NCBI GenBank assembly: GCA_016763715.1
Contig: JAESTG010000081.1
Coordinates: 1-9,374, forward strand
From: Flavobacteriaceae bacterium
GTDB lineage: Bacteria > Bacteroidota > Bacteroidia > Flavobacteriales > Flavobacteriaceae
DNA length: 9,374 nt
Reading direction: 5' to 3'
Shown here: positions 1 to 6,836 of the stretch, piece after piece
Position numbering within the stretch: position 1 is the stretch's first letter
Layout of the letters: every line of letters begins with the position of its first letter
Position numbers and translations under genes: made by a program
The notes under the pieces: model-generated
What the model saw: the letters and a program-made list of their open reading frames with translations, nothing else
The model's database searches: none
Told to the model about the DNA's origin: nothing

Positions 1-335
1 AGTCGGTTAGGTGCAATATCCTCGGCAAGCATACTTTTAGAAACATCCAAAGCAAAAACGATATCCACACCTTCCCTTTTAATAGTTTCTAACTTGGTTC
101 CAATTTTAGGATTTACCAAAGCAACACTTAGACAAAAAAGTGTAAGGGATAAAATTAAAAATTTCAAAACCGACTTAAATATGGATCGGTTAGGAGCCAA
201 TTTCTTCAACAATTCGGTAGAGGCAAACTTCTTTTGAGTGTGCTTTCTCCAAAGCAAAGCCAATAAAAAAAGTGCTGCCATCACAGGAATGGCAATAAGC
301 ACATAAAAAAATATGGGTTCTTCAAATTGGTACAT
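1..335 (-). CDS. batB: BatB, VWA-domain membrane protein (partial: N-terminal 111 codons, continues past left edge)
   Basis: The start codon is at 335-333 and the frame stays open to the window edge, so only the N-terminus is present. The visible protein opens with a hydrophobic segment (about residues 8-28), then a basic stretch and a second hydrophobic segment (about 55-74). A VWA domain begins with ALDVSKSMLAEDIAPNR, in which D97, S99 and S101 form the DxSxS metal-site motif. Two N-terminal membrane helices followed by a VWA domain exposed outside the inner membrane is the BatA/BatB layout. The gene starts 2 nt after the batA stop, so the two are translationally close and surely one transcript. 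Being second after batA and having a different N-terminus suits BatB. In known bat clusters a TPR protein (BatC), BatD and BatE follow, but those would lie outside this window. The Bat proteins were linked to aerotolerance in Bacteroides; the biochemical role is not settled. Confidence 0.9.
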   Translation of the reverse strand, partial: MYQFEEPIFFYVLIAIPVMAALFLLALLWRKHTQKKFASTELLKKLAPNRSIFKSVLKFLILSLTLFCLSVALVNPKIGTKLETIKREGVDIVFALDVSKSMLAEDIAPNR

Positions 336-337
336 AA

Positions 338-1339
338 CTACACGAAACTTTTAAATAGTGTATAACGTAATAATAGCTCCATCCCTAGAAGTATTAAAGC
401 AAATAGCACTATAGGGCGAAATTTTTCGTCATAACTTTTAAATTTAAATTCTTCTATTTCTGTTTTTTCAAGTTTATTAATTTGTTCGTAAATCTCTTTC
501 AATCTAGTAGTGCTAATGGCTCTAAAATATTCTCCCCCAGTAGTCTTTGCAATTTCCATTAAGAGTTCTTCATCAATCTGAACAGGCATATTTCCATACT
601 GGAACTTACCGTTTGGCAAAATACCAATAGGAGAAACAGCAGTTCCGTTAGTTCCCAAACCAATGGTATATACTTTAATCCCAAACTCTACAGCCAATTC
701 GCTAGCAATTTTAGGGTCGATTGCTCCCGAATTATTCACTCCATCCGTTAATAGAATAATCACTTTACTTTTGGCTCGGCTGTCCTTTAACCGATTAACG
801 GAAGTTGCCAATCCCATTCCGATAGCGGTACCTCCTTCGATAATCGTATTATATTTAATGCTTTTCAGTGAGGTCAACACTATTCCCTTATCACTAGTTA
901 GGGGTGTTTTTGTATAACTTTCCCCCGCATATTCTACAAGTCCTATTCGATCATTAGGACGAGCGTTAATAAATCGAGCAGCCACATTTTTCAATGCCTC
1001 CAATCGATTGGGTTTTAAATCTCTCGCCAACATACTTGCAGACACATCGATAGCCATTACAATGTCAATACCACTGGTAGTTTTTATTTTTGTGCTTTCA
1101 TCTACATCTCTTGGTCTTGTTAGTGCCACAATAATGGCGGCCAACGCTATAAGGCGCAGGGCAAAAAGGATAGGACGTAATTTCGCCAACCAGTTTTTAG
1201 ATGTCTTAAACCCTTTCAAACTTGAAATAGTTAAAGAAGTCGTTTGCTTTTTTCGTTTTAATATATACCATACCACAAGTACTGGCAGCAGAAGCAAGCA
1301 CCAAAAGTATTCTGGATTTACATATTCGAAACTCTGCAT
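338..1339 (-). CDS. batA: BatA, VWA-domain membrane protein of the Bat aerotolerance cluster
   Basis: This 333-residue protein has two N-terminal membrane segments (about 10-27 and 56-73), a VWA domain (about 90-285) and a C-terminal membrane helix (about 308-326). The MIDAS-type metal site looks complete: DVSAS gives D98, S100 and S102, GGT gives T171, and LLTDG gives D199. VWA proteins with an intact site bind a divalent cation and use it to contact partners, here most likely the MoxR ATPase system and other Bat proteins. Length and topology match BatA of Bacteroidota. Its ATG (1339-1337) overlaps a TAA in the -1 frame of the upstream gene (TAATG), the usual sign of translational coupling, although the upstream frame as read does not use that stop. 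The cluster order MoxR, DUF58, BatD-like, BatA, BatB supports the name. The name is safe, while the molecular function of the family remains inferred. Confidence 0.93.
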   Translation of the reverse strand: MQSFEYVNPEYFWCLLLLPVLVVWYILKRKKQTTSLTISSLKGFKTSKNWLAKLRPILFALRLIALAAIIVALTRPRDVDESTKIKTTSGIDIVMAIDVSASMLARDLKPNRLEALKNVAARFINARPNDRIGLVEYAGESYTKTPLTSDKGIVLTSLKSIKYNTIIEGGTAIGMGLATSVNRLKDSRAKSKVIILLTDGVNNSGAIDPKIASELAVEFGIKVYTIGLGTNGTAVSPIGILPNGKFQYGNMPVQIDEELLMEIAKTTGGEYFRAISTTRLKEIYEQINKLEKTEIEEFKFKSYDEKFRPIVLFALILLGMELLLRYTLFKSFV

Positions 1340-3005
1340 TATTGTTCTTTTTTAGGTTTTTTTGCCCCTCTTGAATTTCTAATTCAACCGAACTAATGAT
1401 GCGTTCTACCATTTCTTTGGCATAGCGATCATCATTATTATACGCAACAATAATTTGCTGTAGTGCACCTTGCTGTCCAAAAATAAGTAGCTCATAGTTT
1501 TGCTTCAATCCAGGTTTTACCAACGAATCGCTAGGCTCATAGCTGCCATACGCCTTTAGCCCTTTTACTCCTTTATCGGTTACAAAAGATTCACGTTTTA
1601 CAATTAGGTTTTTAGCTCCTTGCCGCTCCATATTGACAAGCCCCTCTTCCAATGCTTGTTCTAAATTCACTTCAGTAGGTTGCACAAACTGAGTCGTACT
1701 TACGACAATATAAAATCTGTCGACCATACTTCCGTACAGAAAAGTACTGTTGTTCTTTATTTGGGAAGCAACCTCTTTTGATAATTCAATCTCTGTTCGC
1801 TTTAAGACCACAGGGGTTTCCATAATCACGGCTGGAATTCCATATTCACTCTTATACCACTGGCCCTCTACTAAATTCTTGGTGGGGTGTCCAATAACAG
1901 TATCTTTCAAATTATCCCAACCATAGGTCCATGCTAGAACAACCGTTGCTATTATTAAAATTAAAAATCCAGTTCCAGTTCCAATTAGCAATCGTTTGAA
2001 GCGTCTTTTCCTTTTTTGTTCTTGAACATAAAGTTCATTTTGCAATAATTCTTCCTCCGTTGGTTCTGGAAGTGCGTCTTGAGTTTCGTTAATAATTTCT
2101 TCAATAGAAGATCGATCTATTCTTGCCTGACCCATTTCCTCTTTCATCTTGGCAAATTTCACCAAATCGGCTCTTCTAAAAATAGCAGCAAGCTTCTGAA
2201 TAGTTTCATGATCAAAATCGAAATGCCCAGCATCTTTATGTAAATGCAATCTTTCAATTACTTCGTCACTTGTGCTTTCCAATGCTGTGTTATCCACTTC
2301 ACGATCTAGGTAACGTTTCACGATTTCAGTAAGTGATGAATAATATGCTTTGGATTTATTCTCATTTAGAAATTCTGAAGCATCCAACTGCTTCAAAGCA
2401 ACCATAGCTTCTTCATAAGGAGGGAGCTCCCTTTCTCTTTCTTCTCTTAATTTTTTTCTTCGGAATAAAAAGAATACTAGCACCCCAAGTACCAAAATCG
2501 GCAATAAGATGTATAATAGCCATAACAAATCCAATGGAGGTTCCTCGACTCCCATGGTTGGCTTAATATCAAACATTTTTTGCTGGGTCGTATCCACAGG
2601 CACATCACGTACTTCAACTAGTGATGAATCGGTATTAAAACTACGGTCATCTATCATCACCCGCTGTGAAGGGATTTTATACGTTCCTGAATCAAATTGC
2701 GTTAAACCATATTTTTTAATCAATCGGTATTTAGCCTGTGAATAGGAAGTATCCACTTTGTAAGATTCAATCACCTCCATGGGTTGGAAGCTTTGCCCTT
2801 CCGGAAATAGGACTAAAGCTGTCGTATCTGCCTCAACTTCGATTGTATATTGTATTTCCTCACCTATTCTAATAAGTGTTGTATCTATGGAAGACTTTAC
2901 CTGCGCCATCAATGAAGCACTTACCAAAAATAAAACCACAAGCAATTGATATCGCAGTTTATGGCAAAGGGTATTCTTGGCAATATGTAATTTCAATCCT
3001 AGCAT
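1206..3005 (-). CDS. BatD-like multidomain membrane protein of the bat operon (3' end probably frameshifted)
   Basis: The frame as read encodes 599 residues, but only about the first 548 look real. In order: a signal peptide (about 18-35, ending SASLMAQ); a BatD-like extracytoplasmic beta domain (36-157); a membrane helix (about 158-182); a charged helical cytoplasmic domain (about 185-337) resembling DUF4381-type regions; a second membrane helix (about 338-360); and a C-terminal domain (about 375-545) whose pattern, including YNNDDRYAKEMVERIISSVE near its end, resembles the PsbP/DcrB-like fold. These domain assignments come from reading, not from a profile search. The start lies 6 nt after the DUF58 stop. 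Residues 550-599 are batA sequence read in the wrong frame. An extra A, or a -1 slip in the A7 run at 1357-1363, would give EGQKKPKKEQ and a stop at 1341-1339, a 555-residue protein ending at TAATG. The gene sits where known clusters have an uncharacterised protein between DUF58 and BatA. It probably anchors or bridges the complex across the inner membrane. Confidence 0.85.
   Translation of the reverse strand: MLGLKLHIAKNTLCHKLRYQLLVVLFLVSASLMAQVKSSIDTTLIRIGEEIQYTIEVEADTTALVLFPEGQSFQPMEVIESYKVDTSYSQAKYRLIKKYGLTQFDSGTYKIPSQRVMIDDRSFNTDSSLVEVRDVPVDTTQQKMFDIKPTMGVEEPPLDLLWLLYILLPILVLGVLVFFLFRRKKLREERERELPPYEEAMVALKQLDASEFLNENKSKAYYSSLTEIVKRYLDREVDNTALESTSDEVIERLHLHKDAGHFDFDHETIQKLAAIFRRADLVKFAKMKEEMGQARIDRSSIEEIINETQDALPEPTEEELLQNELYVQEQKRKRRFKRLLIGTGTGFLILIIATVVLAWTYGWDNLKDTVIGHPTKNLVEGQWYKSEYGIPAVIMETPVVLKRTEIELSKEVASQIKNNSTFLYGSMVDRFYIVVSTTQFVQPTEVNLEQALEEGLVNMERQGAKNLIVKRESFVTDKGVKGLKAYGSYEPSDSLVKPGLKQNYELLIFGQQGALQQIIVAYNNDDRYAKEMVERIISSVELEIQEGQKNLKKNNNAEFRICKSRILLVLASAASTCGMVYIKTKKANDFFNYFKFERV
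1357..1363 (-). other. A7 homopolymer / A AAA AAC slippery heptamer at the BatD-like-batA junction
   Basis: The plus strand has seven T at 1357-1363 between GG and GC, which reads CAA AAA AAC on the coding strand in the frame of the BatD-like gene. That is the X XXY YYZ form A AAA AAC, a recognised -1 frameshift heptamer. Moving to the -1 frame gives a 7-codon tail (KKPKKEQ after EGQ) and a TAA at 1341-1339 that overlaps the batA ATG. Staying in frame passes 134 nt into batA. Losing one A instead would stop at 1354-1352. I cannot tell from sequence alone whether this is a missing base, a true strain indel, or working slippage. Confidence 0.6.
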
Positions 3006-3011
3006 CTCAAA

Positions 3012-3875
3012 TTAGCGTCTCTTAAAATATCCTAATAACTTTTTTACATAGCTTTCGTCCACACGGCAGCTCAACACACCAGCACCACTCTTCATAAAGG
3101 ACTCATTAAACTCGGTCACTCGTTCTCTGTAGTAGGCATTATAATTTCTACGCACTCCTTTAGCTCCTGTATTCACAAGCATGAGCTCCCCTGTTTCTTC
3201 ATCCTGCATCTGCACCATTCCCAAATTAGGGATTGTTTCCTCATGACGATCGTAAATTCTAATACCCGTAACATCGTGCTTTCTAGCCACAATTTTTAAG
3301 GTATCATGATAGCCTTCAGTAATAAAATCAGAAAGCACAAAAACGATGGCTTTCTTTTTTATAACACTCGATAAATACTTCAAAGCCTGAGAGATGTCTG
3401 TCTTTTTGCTTTGTGGCTTAAATTCGATCAATTCACGAATAATCCGAAGTACATGAAACTTCCCTTTCTTAGGTGGAATAAATAGTTCAATCTGATCAGA
3501 AAAAAGAATCAACCCTATTTTATCATTGTTCTGCATGGCCGAAAAAGACAAGGTTGCAGCTATTTCAGTAATAATTTCATTTTTAAATTGAGTTTTCGTT
3601 CCAAAAAGTTCTGAAGCACTAATATCCACCATCAACACCATGGTAAGCTCTCGCTCTTCTTCAAAAACTTTCACAAAAGGTTCATTATAACGAGCAGTCA
3701 CATTCCAATCGATGGAACGAACATCGTCACCAAATTGATATTGGCGCACTTCACTAAAGGTCATTCCTCTTCCTTTGAATGTACTATGGTACCCGCCACC
3801 AAACAAGTGATCGCTTAAGCGTCGTGTTTTGATTTCGATCTTTCGTACTTTTTTAAGAAGTTCTTTAGTATCCAT
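3012..3875 (-). CDS. DUF58 domain protein (VWA-like fold) partnered with MoxR
   Basis: This 287-residue soluble protein carries the hallmark DUF58 block at about 35-75, including GRGMTFSEVRQYQFGDDVRS and the following IDWNVTARYNEPFVK. It then has a VWA-like core with VDISAS (D84, S86, S88), T159 in KKTDIS and D183 in LSDF, so a metal-binding site appears intact. There is no signal peptide or membrane helix, which places it in the cytoplasm next to the inner membrane. DUF58 genes directly after moxR are among the most conserved neighbourhoods of MoxR ATPases, and the product is thought to be a substrate or adaptor of the ATPase. Some DUF58 proteins have N-terminal membrane helices; this short form lacks them. 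The start at 3875-3873 is preceded by an A-rich leader (TTAAAA) and lies 96 nt after the moxR stop; the next gene starts 6 nt after its stop. The family is certain, the exact role is inferred. Confidence 0.93.
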   Translation of the reverse strand: MDTKELLKKVRKIEIKTRRLSDHLFGGGYHSTFKGRGMTFSEVRQYQFGDDVRSIDWNVTARYNEPFVKVFEEERELTMVLMVDISASELFGTKTQFKNEIITEIAATLSFSAMQNNDKIGLILFSDQIELFIPPKKGKFHVLRIIRELIEFKPQSKKTDISQALKYLSSVIKKKAIVFVLSDFITEGYHDTLKIVARKHDVTGIRIYDRHEETIPNLGMVQMQDEETGELMLVNTGAKGVRRNYNAYYRERVTEFNESFMKSGAGVLSCRVDESYVKKLLGYFKRR

Positions 3876-3932
3876 TTTTAAGTAACCTGTTTACAGTTGC
3901 AGTTTGCCGTAGGTTCAGCATTCAAAAAGACA

Positions 3933-3956
3933 TAAGTACTGCCCGTGCAATACTTA
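3933..3956 (-). other. RNA hairpin in the moxR-DUF58 spacer
   Basis: In the 96-nt gap between moxR and the DUF58 gene the transcript strand can fold as TAAGTATTGC, loop ACGG, then GCAGTACTTA. That is a 10-bp stem with a single U-G wobble and a 4-nt loop. It begins 15 nt after the moxR stop and is followed within 4 nt by TCTTTTTG, a short impure T run, so it could be a weak terminator or attenuator, or an RNA-stabilising 3' structure that lets moxR be expressed at a different level from the rest of the operon. The rest of the spacer (3876-3932) holds only a possible 5-bp AACCT/AGGTT pairing and no reading frame of note. Confidence 0.5.
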
Positions 3957-3971
3957 ACACTGTATACCAAA

Positions 3972-4976
3972 TTAAGGTACTTCAATTACGTTAACAATCT
4001 TGTTAATGATATCTTCTGAAGTAATATTTTCTGCTTCCGCCTCATAGGTTAATCCTATTCGATGTCTCAGTACATCATGAACAACTGCCCGAATATCTTC
4101 TGGAATTACATAGCCTCGACGCCTAATAAATGCATAGCACTTAGCAGCTGTTGCAAGGTTAATGCTTCCCCTTGGTGAAGCTCCGAAATTTATTAAAGGC
4201 TTGAGACTATCGAGACCGTAATTCTCGGGATTACGAGTAGCAAAAATAATGTCAAGAATATATTTTTCTATCTTTTCGTCCATATACACTTCCCGAACAG
4301 CTGCTTGCGCTCTTTTAATTTGGTCGATAGTAACGACGGGATTTACTTGCGCATATTCTCCCTTTAAATTTTGACGGATAATAAGTTGCTCCTCCTCCAT
4401 TTTAGGGTATTTGATTACCGTTTTTAGCATAAAACGGTCAATTTGCGCTTCGGGCAATGGATAGGTTCCTTCCTGTTCGATAGGGTTTTGGGTTGCCATT
4501 ACCAAGAAAGGTTTATCCAATATAAACGTTTTATCTCCAATAGTTACTTGCTTTTCCTGCATGGCTTCTAGCAGGGCAGATTGCACCTTAGCTGGAGCTC
4601 GGTTAATCTCATCCGTAAGCACAAAATTTGCGAAAATAGGCCCCTTTTTTATACTGAAATCATTCAATTTCATATTATAAATCATCGTTCCAATGACATC
4701 AGCGGGCAACAAGTCTGGCGTAAACTGAATACGGCTAAACGACCCATGAACAGCCTTTGCCAGGGTATTAATGGCCAATGTCTTAGCCAAACCTGGAACA
4801 CCCTCCAACAGGATATGCCCCTGACCTAATAATCCAATAAGTAATCGCTCTATCATGTGCTTTTGACCTACAATTACCTTGTTCATTTCTAAGGTAAGTA
4901 AGTCTACAAAAGCACTTTCTTTTTCGATTTTCTCGTTTAACGCCCCTATATCTAGCGTAGTAGCTGTCTCTTCCAT
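3972..4976 (-). CDS. moxR: MoxR-family AAA+ ATPase, first gene of the bat operon
   Basis: This 334-residue cytoplasmic ATPase has the full AAA_3 set: Walker A GVPGLAKT (59-66, K65), Walker B VLTDEINR (D122, E123), sensor 1 ATQNP (N164), a candidate arginine finger in LPEAQIDRF (R181), and sensor 2 in GASPRGS (R269). A helical lid follows to the C-terminus. Length and motifs are standard for MoxR. ATP-driven ring ATPases of this class are thought to remodel or activate VWA-domain partners, and the next genes encode exactly such proteins (DUF58, BatA, BatB). The ATG at 4976-4974 is the best start because it gives the usual short acidic N-terminus before VIVGQ. It is the first gene after a 168-nt divergent intergenic region, so the operon promoter should lie there. 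A hairpin lies just beyond its stop. Confidence 0.96.
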   Translation of the reverse strand: MEETATTLDIGALNEKIEKESAFVDLLTLEMNKVIVGQKHMIERLLIGLLGQGHILLEGVPGLAKTLAINTLAKAVHGSFSRIQFTPDLLPADVIGTMIYNMKLNDFSIKKGPIFANFVLTDEINRAPAKVQSALLEAMQEKQVTIGDKTFILDKPFLVMATQNPIEQEGTYPLPEAQIDRFMLKTVIKYPKMEEEQLIIRQNLKGEYAQVNPVVTIDQIKRAQAAVREVYMDEKIEKYILDIIFATRNPENYGLDSLKPLINFGASPRGSINLATAAKCYAFIRRRGYVIPEDIRAVVHDVLRHRIGLTYEAEAENITSEDIINKIVNVIEVP

Positions 4977-5144
4977 AAGTATTTTGTGTCAAAAATTGTA
5001 TTACATTTTTCAATGGTCTGCAAATTGAAAATTTCTAGTGAAATTTGATGTTAACAATTGGTTAAAAGTTATTGTAAATAAAAGGGCTAAGCCACTTTTT
5101 ACTAATTTCAATTTTCTAATTTTAGAAAGCCGTAAAAATAACAC
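4977..5144. promoter_or_regulatory. Divergent intergenic region between moxR and the aldo/keto reductase gene
   Basis: This AT-rich region must hold the starts of two divergent transcripts. No strong match to the Bacteroidota promoter (TTTG upstream, TAnnTTTG at -7) is present. For the minus strand the best pair is TTTG at 5024-5021 with AATTTTTG (7 of 8) at 4997-4990, spacer 23 nt, which would leave a very short leader before moxR. A second -7-like word, TAACTTTT, lies at 5071-5064. For the plus strand TAATTTTA (7 of 8) lies at 5117-5124 but lacks a TTG at the right distance. These are suggestions only. Confidence 0.4.
5051..5065. promoter_or_regulatory. TTAAC-N5-GTTAA dyad, possible operator
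   Basis: A perfect 5-bp inverted repeat, TTAAC and GTTAA with AATTG between, lies in the middle of the divergent intergenic region, overlapping the possible TAACTTTT element of the minus strand. Its place between two divergent genes suits an operator for a dimeric regulator, but no regulator gene is nearby and such short AT-rich dyads arise by chance. Confidence 0.2.
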
Positions 5145-6014
5145 ATGAAACAGAAATTTTCAAGAATAATCCAAGGATGCATGACATGGGGCGCCTGGGG
5201 CAAGCAATTGACTAAAAATGAGATGATTTCAACCTTGCATCATTGTCTCGATAATGAAATTACCACCTTCGATCATGCCGACATCTATGGTGATTATACC
5301 ACCGAAAAAGATTTTGGAGATGCTTTTGCTGAAAGTGGAATTCCGAGAGAAAGTATTCAATTAATTTCCAAATGTGGCATTCAATACGTTGGAGAAACAC
5401 GGGATAATACGGTAAAGCATTATCAATACGACGCAGATTATATTATTTGGAGTGCTGAAAAATCCATTAAAGATCTGCAATGTGATTATCTGGATCTACA
5501 CCTCCTTCATCGACCAAGTCCATTAATGCATCCCGACGAAATTGCAAAAGCAGTAGACGTATTGACTTCCGAAGGAAAAATTAAAGCTTTTGGAGTTTCC
5601 AACTTTACCCCAACGCAAACCGATTTAATTGCCACCAAATCGAATGTAAGTGCCAATCAAATTGAATTTTCGCTTACAATGCATGACGCTATGCACAATG
5701 GAAGTTTAGACCACATGAAATTGTCCAATATTACCCCCATGTGTTGGAGTCCGTTAGGTGCTGTATTTAAATCTGAAAATGAGCAAAATACGCGTATTCA
5801 CAAGCTTTTGAACGAACTGTCTCAAACATATAATGCATCCAAGGACCAATTGTTACTCGCTTGGATTATGAAACACCCTTCTGGTATTCACCCCGTAATT
5901 GGGACTACCAATAAAGAGCGTATTTCACTAGCAGCGAAAACTGAAAACATCGCTCTTTCTGAAATAGACTGGTTTCGAATGCTCATTGAAAGTCAAGGAC
6001 ATAAAGTGCCTTAA
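5145..6014 (+). CDS. YdhF-like aldo/keto reductase
   Basis: This 289-residue protein is an aldo/keto reductase, an NADPH-dependent (beta/alpha)8-barrel oxidoreductase that reduces aldehydes and ketones. The catalytic tetrad is present: D43 and Y48 in TFDHADIYGDY, K76 in LISKCG, and H122 in LHLLHRPSP. The later motifs GKIKAFGVSNF, SANQIEFS and MCWSPLGA mark the barrel strands, and HPVIGTTNKERI is the typical cofactor-binding segment near the C-terminus. The opening IIQGCMTWGAWG and FDHADIYGDYTTEKDFG are the pattern of the YdhF branch, whose substrates are poorly known. There is no signal peptide, so it is cytoplasmic. The start follows an A-rich leader (AAAAATAACAC), usual for this phylum, and the gene begins a plus-strand set with the SDR gene 19 nt downstream. 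The substrate cannot be read from sequence; the family call is secure. Confidence 0.93.
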   Translation: MKQKFSRIIQGCMTWGAWGKQLTKNEMISTLHHCLDNEITTFDHADIYGDYTTEKDFGDAFAESGIPRESIQLISKCGIQYVGETRDNTVKHYQYDADYIIWSAEKSIKDLQCDYLDLHLLHRPSPLMHPDEIAKAVDVLTSEGKIKAFGVSNFTPTQTDLIATKSNVSANQIEFSLTMHDAMHNGSLDHMKLSNITPMCWSPLGAVFKSENEQNTRIHKLLNELSQTYNASKDQLLLAWIMKHPSGIHPVIGTTNKERISLAAKTENIALSEIDWFRMLIESQGHKVP

Positions 6015-6033
6015 TTAAAACAATTACTACCCT

Positions 6034-6792
6034 ATGAACAGTAATAAAACCGCACTTATCACTGGTGCTACCTCAGGAATTGGTCAAGCAACAGCTCGGT
6101 TATTTGCTAAAGAAGGAGTACGATTAATTCTCTGCGGAAGACGACAAGAACGATTGGATGCCATGGTTGCTGAATTATCGCAACTTACCGAAATACATCC
6201 CTTAAATTTTGATGTTCGAGATCGAAATCTAGTTTTCAATGCCATTGAAAGTTTACCTTCTTCTTTTTCTGAAATAGACATTCTAATTAATAACGCAGGT
6301 AATGCTCATGGATTAGACTCTTTTCAAGGAGGGAATTTGGATGATTGGGATGCCATGATGGATATTAATGTAAAGGGGTTATTGTATGTCACAAAAGCTA
6401 TTATTCCGAAGATGATAAAAAGAAAATCAGGTCATATTATTAATATTGGTTCCACCGCGGGAAAAGAAGTATATCCAAACGGCAATGTGTACTGTGCAAG
6501 CAAACATGCCGTAGATGCCATCAATCAAGGAATGCGACTTGACCTTAATGGAAAAGGTATTCGAGTGGGAGCTGTTAATCCTGGGCTAGTTGAAACAGAA
6601 TTCAGTAAAGTGAGATTCAAAGGTGATACCAAAAGAGCCGCCAAGGTGTATCAAAATTTCACCCCACTACGCCCAGAAGATATTGCCGATATTATTTGGT
6701 TTGCAGTTACCCGTCCTCCCCATGTAAATATTGCCGATTTGACCGTAATGTGTTTGGATCAAGCAAGTAGTACTGTCGTAAATAAAACCTAA
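6034..6792 (+). CDS. YdfG-like short-chain dehydrogenase/reductase (SDR)
   Basis: This 252-residue protein is a classical SDR. It has the dinucleotide-binding TGATSGIG (10-17), NNAG (86-89), the catalytic S140, Y153 and K157 (YCASK), and NPG (182-184) ahead of the substrate lid. R36 and R37 after the second beta strand (CGRR) favour NADP(H) over NAD(H). The C-terminus, RPPHVNIADLTVMCLDQASS, resembles the YdfG branch, whose E. coli member oxidises L-serine, L-allo-threonine and 3-hydroxy acids and can reduce malonic semialdehyde. The sharing of that substrate range is an inference. It is cytoplasmic and usually a tetramer in this family. It lies 19 nt after the aldo/keto reductase stop, so the two reductases are probably co-transcribed and may act on related carbonyl compounds, although nothing in the sequence fixes a common pathway. 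Confidence 0.93.
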   Translation: MNSNKTALITGATSGIGQATARLFAKEGVRLILCGRRQERLDAMVAELSQLTEIHPLNFDVRDRNLVFNAIESLPSSFSEIDILINNAGNAHGLDSFQGGNLDDWDAMMDINVKGLLYVTKAIIPKMIKRKSGHIINIGSTAGKEVYPNGNVYCASKHAVDAINQGMRLDLNGKGIRVGAVNPGLVETEFSKVRFKGDTKRAAKVYQNFTPLRPEDIADIIWFAVTRPPHVNIADLTVMCLDQASSTVVNKT

Positions 6793-6836
6793 AACAGAAA
6801 GAGCAACTTATCAAGGAATAAGTCTTTCAGTAAAAA

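Noticed and set aside
1206..1338. C-terminal extension of the BatD-like protein, including a hydrophobic stretch that could pass for a membrane helix
   Set aside because: It is the batA N-terminal coding sequence read in another frame; the hydrophobic stretch mirrors the batA membrane segment. It is kept only as the as-read end of the CDS.
663..1355. Plus-strand open frames of 84 and 115 codons opposite batA
   Set aside because: They are antisense shadows of the conserved VWA coding sequence and have no leader or recognisable domain.
4783..5013. Open frame of 76 codons overlapping the moxR start on the same strand
   Set aside because: It lies in another frame over the moxR N-terminus with its conserved ATPase motifs and its translation has no recognisable features.
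6806..6823. Possible hairpin ACTTAT-N6-ATAAGT between the SDR and AlbA_2-like genes
   Set aside because: The stem is only 6 bp and AT-rich with no T run after it, so it is not a credible terminator.
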